From Galactobacter sp. (lineage in GTDB: Bacteria; Actinomycetota; Actinomycetes; Actinomycetales; Micrococcaceae): a stretch of 18,591 nucleotides of DNA. Position 1 is the first letter of the stretch, and each line of letters starts with the position of its first letter. Below the pieces are notes generated by a model that was not told the DNA's origin, did no database searches, and saw only the letters and a program-made list of their open reading frames with translations. The DNA is taken from contig NZ_JALAGT010000115.1 in assembly GCF_022712295.1 (NCBI RefSeq), positions 1-18,591 of the forward strand, written 5' to 3'. The translations under genes and the position numbers were made by a program. This document shows positions 1-7,033 of the stretch, piece by piece.

Positions 1-211
1 CACGCCCCGCCCGACCGGCAAACGCCGCGGCACACAACGCCGCGGGACACCACATCGCACCCCGGAACCGACGGGGGGGGCCGAGCGTTGAAACGCTCGG
101 CCCCACACGAACCCCCCTCGGCTTCCCTTGTTCCGGGCCTTGTACCGGGCTGAGCTCAACTCAACCCGCTGACTCACTCGAGTTCATTTCCCGTCGAGTG
201 GACAGAGTCGG
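1..211. other. Non-coding flank left of the small-ORF cluster
   Basis: I see no supportable gene here. The stretch has a GC-rich inverted repeat near 25-45 (CCGCGGC with GCCGCGG, 7-nt loop) and a stronger hairpin at 77-104. One plus-strand frame entering from the left edge stays open to a TGA at 89-91 inside the hairpin and could be the tail of a basic protein, but too little is present to call it. Confidence 0.4.
77..104. terminator. Hairpin, probable (bidirectional) terminator
   Basis: A perfect inverted repeat pairs 77-87 with 94-104 (GGGGCCGAGCG with CGCTCGGCCCC) around a TTGAAA loop. It lies 107 nt after the stop of the last small minus-strand ORF and could end that transcript. No T-tract follows on either strand, so an intrinsic terminator is inferred from stem strength and position only. 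Confidence 0.5.
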
Positions 212-379
212 TCACCGGATGGGGCGGTGCATCAAGAGGTTCGCCTCCGTCTCCATGCGGAGACGCTCCAACGCCTCCGCGCGGGATTCGCGCTGCCCGG
301 GGGCGTTCTCATCGGATCCGGGCATGAAAACCCGGCCGCTGTGCCGCGGCAGGCCGCGACGCTTCGAATGACGCTTCAT
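212..379 (-). CDS. Small basic hypothetical protein (55 aa), last ORF of small-ORF cluster
   Basis: I do not recognise a family. The ATG at 379 follows a strong ribosome-binding site (GAAGGGGGTG, about 7 nt upstream) and overlaps the stop of the preceding ORF as ATGA, which suggests translational coupling. The 55-residue product begins MKRHSKRRGLPRHSGR, very basic. Residues about 28-50 (RESRAEALERLRMETEANLL) would form a charged amphipathic helix. By hand count roughly 85% of codons end in G or C, as in neighbouring real genes. No membrane segment or signal peptide is visible. A small nucleic-acid-binding or adaptor protein is possible, but that is only inference from composition. The ribosome-binding site and the overlap support translation; the function is unknown. 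Confidence 0.55.
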   Translation of the reverse strand: MKRHSKRRGLPRHSGRVFMPGSDENAPGQRESRAEALERLRMETEANLLMHRPIR

Positions 380-591
380 AGGTGTTCACCCCCTTCGGTG
401 CTGAGGGTGACTCCCCGTGCGGCGCTCGGTTCCTGCCTGGGAACGAGTACCTCGGGGCCGGCGAAGATGAATTCTCCGCCGCGTGTGATCGGTTCCCCAC
501 TACGCCAGGAGCGCGTGGGATGCACAGCCGTGGCGTGCTGGGAGTGTGTGTTGTGGTCCGGGTGGACGGAGCGGGACATGACGCTTTGCAT
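376..591 (-). CDS. Small His-rich hypothetical protein (71 aa), middle ORF of small-ORF cluster
   Basis: No family is recognised. The first ATG (591) directly abuts an AAGG. The second in-frame ATG (579, residue 5) lies 12 nt after the same AAGG and may be the real start. Residues 10-24 hold five histidines (HPDHNTHSQHATAVHP). The middle (GGEFIFAGPEVLVPRQ) looks like beta structure. The stop codon overlaps the start of the next ORF by four bases. About three quarters of codons end in G or C. A hairpin at 597-638 ends one base before the AAGG, so initiation could depend on RNA structure or on translation of the upstream ORF. The His-rich segment might bind metal, which is speculation. Existence as a gene is moderately supported by the coupling downstream. 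Confidence 0.5.
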   Translation of the reverse strand: MQSVMSRSVHPDHNTHSQHATAVHPTRSWRSGEPITRGGEFIFAGPEVLVPRQEPSAARGVTLSTEGGEHL

Positions 592-596
592 CCTTG

Positions 597-638
597 GAAG
601 TTCGAGGTGTTTCAGGGGGCGTCCCCCACCTCGACTTC
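597..638 (-). promoter_or_regulatory. Inter-ORF RNA hairpin next to ribosome-binding site
   Basis: On the minus strand, GAAGT-CGAGGTG (638-627) pairs with CACCTCG-A-ACTTC (609-597), 12 bp with one bulged A. An inner GGGG-ACG-CCCC hairpin (626-616) sits in the loop. The structure lies between the first and second small ORFs and ends one base before the AAGG that precedes the ATG at 591. This could be an attenuator, a translational switch or an mRNA-processing site. The pairing is visible; the role is inferred. Confidence 0.5.
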
Positions 639-675
639 GAAGGACCGAGCAGGTCCCGTGTGCTCTACCGGATTG

Positions 676-825
676 CTACCGGGAACTGGACACGAAGAAG
701 AGGTGGGAGGGATGAGCTGAGCGCAGACGGGGCGCGGCGACCAGATTGCCTGCCGGCACGTTGAATACGGGCAGACTGCACCGCGTCACGCCAGTGGCGT
801 TGGCACGAATCAGGTTGTTCATCAT
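676..825 (-). CDS. Small hypothetical protein or leader peptide (49 aa), first ORF of small-ORF cluster
   Basis: The ATG at 825 is preceded by one of the best ribosome-binding sites in the window, AAGGAGGTG at about 6 nt, and a second ATG follows at once (MMNNLIRANATGVTRC...). The product is 49 residues with one cysteine (residue 16), and it ends at a TAG at 676-678. About 75% of codons end in G or C. No domain, signal peptide or family is recognised. The ORF is first after the promoter at 956-984 and is separated from the second ORF by 84 nt that contain a strong hairpin, an arrangement typical of leader peptides in attenuation systems. It may therefore be a regulatory leader or an independent small protein; the sequence does not decide. 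Confidence 0.45.
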   Translation of the reverse strand: MMNNLIRANATGVTRCSLPVFNVPAGNLVAAPRLRSAHPSHLFFVSSSR

Positions 826-925
826 TTTTCCCACCTCCTTCACGTGTGGACATCGGGGTTCTCATGTCGACACCGTGAGGTGCGCATCGAAGAACCGGGC
901 TGAAGTTGTCGGTTGCGACCACTCA

Positions 926-938
926 TTCCCATTGGGAA
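926..938. promoter_or_regulatory. 13-bp palindrome in leader of small-ORF cluster
   Basis: TTCCCA-T-TGGGAA is a perfect palindrome about 20 bp downstream of the predicted -10 at 956-961. Its place just inside the transcribed leader is typical of a repressor operator. No regulator is visible nearby, so operator function is inference. Confidence 0.35.
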
Positions 939-955
939 CTCTCGATCACATAAGG

Positions 956-984
956 AGCCTAGCAGGCCGCGCCGGAGCGTACAA
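956..984 (-). promoter_or_regulatory. Sigma70-like promoter for small-ORF cluster
   Basis: On the minus strand, TTGTAC (984-979) is followed after exactly 17 bp by TAGGCT (961-956). This is a good match to actinobacterial housekeeping promoters. It lies just beyond the pcnA terminator and predicts a leader of about 125 nt before the ATG at 825. Confidence 0.55.
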
Positions 985-1005
985 CCCGTTTGCGGGACAA
1001 AATTT

Positions 1006-1053
1006 GAGTGCCGTTCGGCGTGGAATCGCATCGATTCACGCCGAACGGCACTC
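1006..1053 (-). terminator. Intrinsic terminator after pcnA
   Basis: A roughly 22-bp stem with one bulged base pairs 1006-1028 with 1032-1053 around a short loop. On the minus strand the stem is followed by AAATTTT (1005-999). It begins 28 nt past the pcnA stop codon and separates pcnA from the small-ORF cluster downstream. Confidence 0.85.
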
Positions 1054-1081
1054 ACCATCTGTAGGAATGGAGTTGCGGCTC

Positions 1082-2620
1082 CTAGTTGTCCTGCGCCTCC
1101 GGCTGTTCAGCCCACCATGCACGAAGCTCGGCCACCGCGGCATCCCGCTCCACGGGCCCGCGGTCAAGGCGCCGCTCCAACAGATAGGAGTACGCGCGCC
1201 CCACCAACGGACCCGGAGCGATACCGAGCTCGTCCATGATCTCCTTGCCGTTCAAGTCAGGCCGGATGGAATCCAGCTCCTCCTTGGCGGTGAGGTCAGC
1301 GATGCGCTGCTCCAGATCGTCATAGGCGAAGTCCAGCCGGTCAGCCTTGCGCTTGTTGCGCGTGGTCACGTCGGAGCGCGTGAGCAGGTGCAGCCGAGAC
1401 AGCAAGGGACCGGCGTCGGTGACATAGCGCCGCACGGCCGAGTCGGACCAGCCTGCATCCGCGTATCCGTAGAAGCGCATATGCAGTTCCACGAGCCGAG
1501 CCACGGCCTTCACGGTGTCGTTGTCGTAGCGCAGCGCGCGCAACCGCTTACGCGCCAGCTTGGCGCCCACGGCCTCGTGATGCCGGAAGGTGACCGACCC
1601 GCCACCCTCGAAACGCCGCGTGGCCGGCTTCCCGATGTCATGCAGCAGGGCCGCCCACCGCAGCACCAGGTCCGGTCCCACCACGGGCTGGGGATTCTCA
1701 GTGCCCGACGACGCGTCCCCGGCTTCCGCCTCCGGCGTCGCCGAGGCTGGGGAAGCCTCAGCGGCGGCATCGTCGGACCGGGCAGCCTCCCGTCCGATGG
1801 CCTGCCTCAACACCGTCAGCGAGTGCTCGTAGACGTCCTTGTGCCGGTGGTGTTCGTCCACCTCGAGCCGCAGCTGGGCCACTTCCGGAAGGATGAGTGA
1901 AGCCAATCCGGTGCTCACCAGCACCTCGATACCCCGAGCTGGGTCGGCCCCGAGCATGAGCTTGGTCAGCTCGTCACGAACGCGTTCGGCGGAGACGATC
2001 GCGATGCGTGAGGCCATGGTCTCCATCGCGGCCCATTCCTCGGGGGCCACGTCGAAGCCCAGCTGGGAGACGAAACGGGCGGCGCGCATCATCCGGAGTG
2101 GATCGTCGGAGAAGGAGATCTCCGGCCCGGACGGTGTGCGCAGCACCCCTGCGCTGAGGTCCTCGCGCCCACCGTGCGGATCCACCAGTTCCCCGGACGG
2201 CAGCCGCACGGCCATCGCATTGACCGTGAAGTCCCGGCGGGCCAGATCCGCCGGGAGTTCCGTACCGAAGCGCACATGGGGCTTACGGGAATCCTCGTCG
2301 TAGACGTCGGCCCGATACGTGGTGATCTCGATCTGATCGTCGCCACGGCGCAGAGCAATGGTTCCGAAGTCTCGGCCCACATCCCACGTGGCTTCGGCCC
2401 AGCCCTTGACCACATCCAGGATCTGATCCGGGGAAGCCGACGTCGTGAAGTCCAGGTCAAGTGCGGGGCGTCCAAGGAAGAGGTCCCGCACCGGACCACC
2501 CACCAGGCTCAGCTCGTGTCCGTGCTCTTGGAACCGCGTTCCCAGTTCGAGTGCAACTGCAGGCAGGTCCCCGGGCAGAGCGGGTACATGGATGGACGGA
2601 GAGTTCACGGGGTTCATCAT
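1082..2620 (-). CDS. pcnA: CCA tRNA nucleotidyltransferase (PcnA/Cca family)
   Basis: Adds or repairs the 3'-CCA end of tRNAs, a class II nucleotidyltransferase with a C-terminal HD domain. From the ATG at 2620 the protein has 512 residues. The head has LVGGPVRD (39-46), the metal-binding DLDFTT (55-60) and RRDFTVNAMA (128-137). DDPLRMMRAARF (172-183) follows, and the HD motif LLHDIGKP is at 325-332. An Ala/Ser/Glu-rich insert (about 280-315) lies just before the HD motif and is probably a disordered loop. A longer open frame reaches 2935 but overlaps the divergent NUDIX gene, so I prefer the ATG-ATG at 2620/2617, which gives the usual N terminus. It is transcribed divergently from NUDIX-murJ and ends at a clear terminator. 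Whether it makes the full CCA or only part (A-adding) cannot be told here. Confidence 0.93.
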   Translation of the reverse strand: MMNPVNSPSIHVPALPGDLPAVALELGTRFQEHGHELSLVGGPVRDLFLGRPALDLDFTTSASPDQILDVVKGWAEATWDVGRDFGTIALRRGDDQIEITTYRADVYDEDSRKPHVRFGTELPADLARRDFTVNAMAVRLPSGELVDPHGGREDLSAGVLRTPSGPEISFSDDPLRMMRAARFVSQLGFDVAPEEWAAMETMASRIAIVSAERVRDELTKLMLGADPARGIEVLVSTGLASLILPEVAQLRLEVDEHHRHKDVYEHSLTVLRQAIGREAARSDDAAAEASPASATPEAEAGDASSGTENPQPVVGPDLVLRWAALLHDIGKPATRRFEGGGSVTFRHHEAVGAKLARKRLRALRYDNDTVKAVARLVELHMRFYGYADAGWSDSAVRRYVTDAGPLLSRLHLLTRSDVTTRNKRKADRLDFAYDDLEQRIADLTAKEELDSIRPDLNGKEIMDELGIAPGPLVGRAYSYLLERRLDRGPVERDAAVAELRAWWAEQPEAQDN

Positions 2621-2684
2621 CCCAGATGACAGGCCACACGTGGGCTTTCCGGTGGCCGCCGTCTCACCGACTACAGTTGAACGC

Positions 2685-3260
2685 ATGAACCAGTCCGCCC
2701 CCGATCCGCGCAAACGCACGCCGCTCACAGCGGCGCTTGCGTGGCAGCGGTCCCGCGCGGCTGGACGGCATACCCCCGCCAGTAGATTGAGCCAGGCTTC
2801 CCAGCTGTCTTCCGTCCCCACTGTGGATGAGGTCTCGGCGGGCGGCATCGTCATCGACCCCAACTCGGACGACGCCTCGGTGGCCATCATCGCCCGGTAC
2901 AACCGGGGCGGTCGGCTGGAATGGTGCCTGCCCAAGGGTCACCCGGAGGGTCAGGAGAACCACAACGAGGCCGCCATCCGAGAGGTCGAGGAAGAGACGG
3001 GGATCCGCGGTCAGATCGTCGCGAAACTCGGCAGCATCGACTACTGGTTCAGTGTTCCGCAGTACCGCGTCCACAAGACCGTTCATCACTTCCTGATGAT
3101 CGCCACCGGCGGTGAACTCACCACGGAGAAGGATCCGGACCATGAGGCGGTGGACGTTGCGTGGGTGCCGCTGGCGCAATTGCCCAAGCGGCTCTCTTTC
3201 CCCAATGAACGACGTATAGCGAACCTGGCCCGGGAGGTCATCGTCACGCATGGCATCTGA
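2685..3260 (+). CDS. NUDIX hydrolase
   Basis: A nucleoside-diphosphate-linked-X hydrolase of 191 residues; the substrate is unknown. The Nudix box G-x5-E-x7-RE-V-EEETGI is complete at residues 85-107, with catalytic REVEEE at 99-104. The fold starts at about residue 48 (VDEVSAGGIVID), preceded by a basic disordered tail of about 45 residues. The ATG at 2685 has no ribosome-binding site, but a TACAGT -10-like element at 2672-2677 puts the transcript start almost at the ATG, so a leaderless mRNA is plausible. The stop overlaps the murJ start by 11 nt, so the two are probably co-transcribed. This gene is the usual neighbour of pcnA and murJ near actinobacterial origins. Starting further upstream would overlap pcnA and is unlikely. 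Confidence 0.9.
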   Translation: MNQSAPDPRKRTPLTAALAWQRSRAAGRHTPASRLSQASQLSSVPTVDEVSAGGIVIDPNSDDASVAIIARYNRGGRLEWCLPKGHPEGQENHNEAAIREVEEETGIRGQIVAKLGSIDYWFSVPQYRVHKTVHHFLMIATGGELTTEKDPDHEAVDVAWVPLAQLPKRLSFPNERRIANLAREVIVTHGI

Positions 3261-5301
3261 CCGGTCCAGCGACGCCCCGCGCAAGATCAATCCCTGGACG
3301 GGGAAGCGGGTGACCTCAGACCCGGCTACCGGTGAGGTCCCGCGCCCCGGCGCGTGGCCTGCGGCGCCCGGCGCCGCGTCGTCGGGCACTGAAGAAACGC
3401 CGTCTCCCCAGAATCAGCAACAGACCCCCGACGCACACCCTGTCCCCCGTGTGCCACGCGGACGTGCCGGTCAACAGGCCCCACGCGTGCTGCTGGACAC
3501 GGCCGCAGCCCCAGAGAACTTCTTCCTGGCCGCAGACCCTGCCACCTCCGCCAATCCGGCCATCGAGGTCATGCTCGAGGAGCGCCCCGAGGGGGACCAG
3601 GAGCAGGGGGCGGCCACCGAAAACCAGTCCGCGCGGCGTTCCAAAGCCGTGGCCCTCATGGCCTCCGGCACCATGGTTTCCCGCGTGCTCGGTTTCCTAC
3701 GCACCTTCGTCCTCGCGATCGCCATCGGAGCGACCTCCAGCGTGGGTGACGCCTTCGACAAGGCCAACACGATCCCCAACATCATCTTCATGTTGCTGGC
3801 CGGCGGCATCTTCAACGTGATCCTGATCCCGCAGCTGATCAAGGCATCCAAGCACGCGGACAAGGGCCGGGACTACACGTCGAAGCTGATGACCCTGACC
3901 ATCACCGTGATGGCAGTGTTGACGGGAATTCTGACGCTGCTGGCACCTGTGATCATGCGGATGCTGGCCTCGAACAAGTGGCCGGACGAGCTGCTCACCC
4001 TCGCCACCATCTTCAGCTATTGGTGCCTCCCACAGATCTTCTTCTACGGCGTCTATGCCGTTGCGGGCCAGGTCCTCAATGCTCATGGTCGCTTCGGCGC
4101 CTACATGTGGGCCCCCGTGGCCAACAACCTCATCCAGCTGCTGACCATCGGCATCTACCTGGTCATGTTCGGCGCCTATCGCAACGACCACGCACTGCAG
4201 TTGAGCACCTGGACCTCCGCCCAGACCGTGGTCCTGGCGGGCGGCGCCACCTTGGGCATCGTGGTTCAGGCCCTGGTGCTTTTCATCCCCCTTCGTCGGA
4301 TGGGCTTGGGGCTCCACGTCGACTTCCACTGGCGCGGTATGGGGCTGCGCAAGGTCGGCACCATGGCGCTGTGGACGCTGGCCGCCATGGTGGTCGGCAA
4401 CCTCACCTCGCTGTACTTCGGCCGCGTGGTCTCCGCCGCGACCGCGTACCGCAACGACGCCGGCCTCTCCTTGTCGGAGGCCGCCCGGGTTCCCGGCGAG
4501 GCCGCCCTCAACCAGTCACAGCTGATCACGGTGTTGCCGCACTCGATCTTCGCGCTGTCGCTGGCCACGGTCATGTTCAACGAACTGTCCAAGGCCTTCG
4601 CGGACGGCCGCCGTCAAGACGTGGGACCGCTGGTCTCCCGCGGACTACGCACCACCGCGATCCCGATCATGTTCTTCACGGTCGGCTTCGTGGTCCTGGC
4701 GGGCCCCATCGGCCGGCTCTTCGGCGGCACCGGCCCGTACTCGAACGAGGCCGGAGCGGCCATCGCCACGCTCATCGTGCTGACCGCGCTCGGCCTGCCT
4801 GCCAAGTCGTATTCCTTCTACCTCCTGCGCGTGTTCTATGCGCAGGAGGACACCAAGACACCCATGTTCTTGCAGATCAGCTTTGCGCTCTTCGGGCTCA
4901 TCACCGCCGTAGTCATCTCCTTCACGACTCCCCCACCACTGCTGGCTCCGGCCATAGCCATGCTCTACGCGGCAGCGAATATCTTCCAGGCGGTCACGGT
5001 CCATGCCAGCGTCAAACGTCGCTTCGGCGACTACGGAGCTCGGCGTGTGATGGACACCTATGTCCGGGTGGGCTGGCTCGGTGTGCTCTCCGGAGTGGTG
5101 GGCGCCGGGGTGCTCTGGCTCATGGGTGGCTACAGCTTCGGGTTCGCTTGGAGCGGCTACGTCCCCGCGATCCTGTCCATCCTGGCTGCCGGGGGCGCCA
5201 TGGGTGTCTGCTTCCTGGTGTTGCTGCGAATGGCGCGCGTCAGTGAACTCGCCGACTTCTTGGGCCCGTTGGCTCGCCGAATCCCGGGTGGACGCCGGTA
5301 G
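3250..5301 (+). CDS. murJ: Lipid II flippase MurJ (MviN family), long N-terminal tail
   Basis: Flips lipid II across the cytoplasmic membrane for peptidoglycan synthesis. The 683-residue product has a hydrophilic, Pro/Ala/Gln-rich N-terminal tail of about 131 residues. The membrane domain follows, starting KAVALMASGTMVSRVLGFLR (132-151), typical of MurJ, with many hydrophobic segments through to residue 670, consistent with the 14-helix fold. The ATG at 3250 lies inside the end of the NUDIX gene (11-nt overlap), which suggests coupling. A later start at a Met nearer the first helix is possible, since the tail is poorly conserved in such proteins. Mycobacterial MviN carries a C-terminal pseudokinase and an extracellular domain. 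Here the protein ends shortly after the last helix, and comparable domains are in the next gene. Confidence 0.93.
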   Translation: MASDRSSDAPRKINPWTGKRVTSDPATGEVPRPGAWPAAPGAASSGTEETPSPQNQQQTPDAHPVPRVPRGRAGQQAPRVLLDTAAAPENFFLAADPATSANPAIEVMLEERPEGDQEQGAATENQSARRSKAVALMASGTMVSRVLGFLRTFVLAIAIGATSSVGDAFDKANTIPNIIFMLLAGGIFNVILIPQLIKASKHADKGRDYTSKLMTLTITVMAVLTGILTLLAPVIMRMLASNKWPDELLTLATIFSYWCLPQIFFYGVYAVAGQVLNAHGRFGAYMWAPVANNLIQLLTIGIYLVMFGAYRNDHALQLSTWTSAQTVVLAGGATLGIVVQALVLFIPLRRMGLGLHVDFHWRGMGLRKVGTMALWTLAAMVVGNLTSLYFGRVVSAATAYRNDAGLSLSEAARVPGEAALNQSQLITVLPHSIFALSLATVMFNELSKAFADGRRQDVGPLVSRGLRTTAIPIMFFTVGFVVLAGPIGRLFGGTGPYSNEAGAAIATLIVLTALGLPAKSYSFYLLRVFYAQEDTKTPMFLQISFALFGLITAVVISFTTPPPLLAPAIAMLYAAANIFQAVTVHASVKRRFGDYGARRVMDTYVRVGWLGVLSGVVGAGVLWLMGGYSFGFAWSGYVPAILSILAAGGAMGVCFLVLLRMARVSELADFLGPLARRIPGGRR

Positions 5302-5357
5302 CATGGATCCGGGCCCAGGCATCTTTGAGTCCAACCACTGTCGCTAGGAGTCTCCAC

Positions 5358-6872
5358 GTGTCACACGAGATCACCACCGGTTCCATCCTGGGAGGTCGTT
5401 ACCTCGTCACCGGTGAGGTCGTCTCCACCGCCGAGGGTGATGTCGTCTTCGACGGCACCGACCAGGTACTCAACCGCGCCGTGAGCATCCTCGTTGCCGC
5501 CCCCGCCAACGCGACCCGTGTAGCCGTTTCAGCGCGGGAGGTCGCCATGGGGACGCGTCCGTCCGGCGTACAGGTGCTGGACCTCGGTTTGCAGGGAGAC
5601 TCCACCTACCTGATCACCAACACCGTCGACGCACCCGATCTTCTTGATCTGGCCGTCGAGTCCGATGCGCCCTACATCGAGCCGTTCCAGACGGACACGC
5701 TCGGTCAGGAAATCTTCGGCGAACCGCGTCCCATGGAACCGCAGGTCTATGGCGATGACGCCGAGTACTACGAAGAGTTGGCTCAGGAGTCCTCCAAGCG
5801 CCGCCTCTTCGGCCGCCGCAAGCGCCAGCAGGAAGACATCGAGCCCACCGGTGAGCAGGAGCAGGTCCCGCCCGCGGTGAGCCCCGATCAGGCCAGGCAG
5901 GATCTCGGACCGTCCACCGGCCCCATCGCTGCTCAGCCCATGGCGGCCTCCGAGGCCGCCAAGTCCTACCCAGGTCGCGACGCCGCCGGCAATGGCGAGA
6001 CCTCTGTGCCCGACGACGCGGCGCACTCCCAGCCGCCGGTCACCGAACTACCGGCAGCGACAGTTCCCGCCGCTGCGGACGAAAGCGCACCGCGCACGGC
6101 CGAGACCGCTGCGGCCGCGGGCGGGTCCCGTTTCCCACGTGAGGCTGCTGCGGCAGCCGCTCGCCCCGCCAATACCGAATTCGTGGCCGCCGCAGGCAAC
6201 GAAGAGGGCAGCAACCGCGTGGTGCGCCTGATCGTGGGTTTGGTCCTGGTGCTGGTCCTGGTGGTTGGCGTCGTGTTCGCCGTCCAGTTCCTGACCAAGT
6301 CCGATGACCCGAAGCCCACGGCGGACCCGAAGCCCACCCAGAGCCAGCCCGCTCAGACGGACAAGGGAGATAACAAGGACGACGAGTCGGACAAGGCCAC
6401 CAAGGAACCCAAGGTGAAGCCCACGGTGGAGAACATCTCCAAGGCCGCGCCGGATACGTCCATGAACCCCAACAACGACACGGACATCGCCAATGCGATC
6501 GACGGTGAGGAATCCACGGTCTACAAGACCTTCTCCTACAAGTCCGCCGTGTTCGGCGGCTTGGCAGACCGGCTGGTGCTGCAGGTGCAGCTCAAGGAAG
6601 ACGCGGACATCAGCTCCGTGGACTTGAGTGGCCTCAACGGTACCGGCGGCAAGGTTCAGGTGCTGGTCGGCGACTCCGAGGATCCCGACGCGGCTGATGA
6701 GCGCTTCTCCGGATCCTTCTCCGGTCCCACCCTCTCCGCGGACCTCGGTTCCGGATCAGACGCCGCCAAGGGTAAGTACGTGTACATCTCCATCACGGAG
6801 CTGCCACGTCTGGCCAGCGGCGCCTCCACCTACCCGTACGGTTTCCAGGTCGCGGAGATCAAGGTCAAGTAA
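5358..6872 (+). CDS. Membrane protein with degenerate kinase N-lobe and extracytoplasmic discoidin-like domain
   Basis: Probable partner of MurJ in regulating cell-wall synthesis (inference). From the GTG at 5358 (ribosome-binding site AGGAG, 7-nt spacing) it has 504 residues. Residues 8-100 (GSILGGRYLVTGEV...) resemble the N-lobe of an STK/PknB kinase, but the catalytic lysine is missing (RAVSILV where kinases have VAIK) and no C-lobe follows. After a long Ala/Pro/Glu-rich linker with a basic patch (KRRLFGRRKRQ, 147-157) there is one membrane helix (about 288-312, LIVGLVLVLVLVVGVVFAV). Then come a charged Lys/Asp/Pro linker and a C-terminal beta-rich domain (about 358-504) with IDGEESTVYKTFSY, like discoidin/F5-8C folds. 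In mycobacteria similar parts are fused to MviN and bind the phosphopeptide reader FhaA. An earlier TTG at 5325 is less likely. Confidence 0.8.
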   Translation: MSHEITTGSILGGRYLVTGEVVSTAEGDVVFDGTDQVLNRAVSILVAAPANATRVAVSAREVAMGTRPSGVQVLDLGLQGDSTYLITNTVDAPDLLDLAVESDAPYIEPFQTDTLGQEIFGEPRPMEPQVYGDDAEYYEELAQESSKRRLFGRRKRQQEDIEPTGEQEQVPPAVSPDQARQDLGPSTGPIAAQPMAASEAAKSYPGRDAAGNGETSVPDDAAHSQPPVTELPAATVPAAADESAPRTAETAAAAGGSRFPREAAAAAARPANTEFVAAAGNEEGSNRVVRLIVGLVLVLVLVVGVVFAVQFLTKSDDPKPTADPKPTQSQPAQTDKGDNKDDESDKATKEPKVKPTVENISKAAPDTSMNPNNDTDIANAIDGEESTVYKTFSYKSAVFGGLADRLVLQVQLKEDADISSVDLSGLNGTGGKVQVLVGDSEDPDAADERFSGSFSGPTLSADLGSGSDAAKGKYVYISITELPRLASGASTYPYGFQVAEIKVK

Positions 6873-6936
6873 GCGCTCCCACCGGTTCCGCCCCGCGCGC
6901 TCCGCAGGGCCGCAGTCGGCCGCCATCGGTAGGTAC

Positions 6937-6963
6937 GGGAATACCTGGCGACGAAACGCGGTT
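6937..6963 (+). promoter_or_regulatory. SigR/SigH-type promoter upstream of trxB
   Basis: GGGAAT (6937-6942), an 18-bp spacer and GTT (6961-6963) match the known disulfide-stress promoter pattern GGAAT-N18-GTT. That pattern is recognised by SigR in Streptomyces and SigH in mycobacteria, and it drives trxB in both. The element lies 70 nt upstream of the trxB GTG. The match is seen directly; control by a SigR homologue is inferred. Confidence 0.65.
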
Positions 6964-7033
6964 ATCCCCCATTGATTCCACTTATCAACCAGGGACCGCA
7001 TCCGAGCGGCCCACAGAGGACAAAGGTTCCACA

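Noticed and set aside
227..720. Plus-strand open frames of 112-162 codons opposite the small-ORF cluster
   Set aside because: No ribosome-binding sites or domains; the minus-strand ORFs have better start signals and overlaps.
746..1900. Plus-strand frame of 384 codons antisense to pcnA
   Set aside because: It crosses the pcnA terminator and most of the pcnA 3' half in antisense, a typical GC-rich shadow frame.
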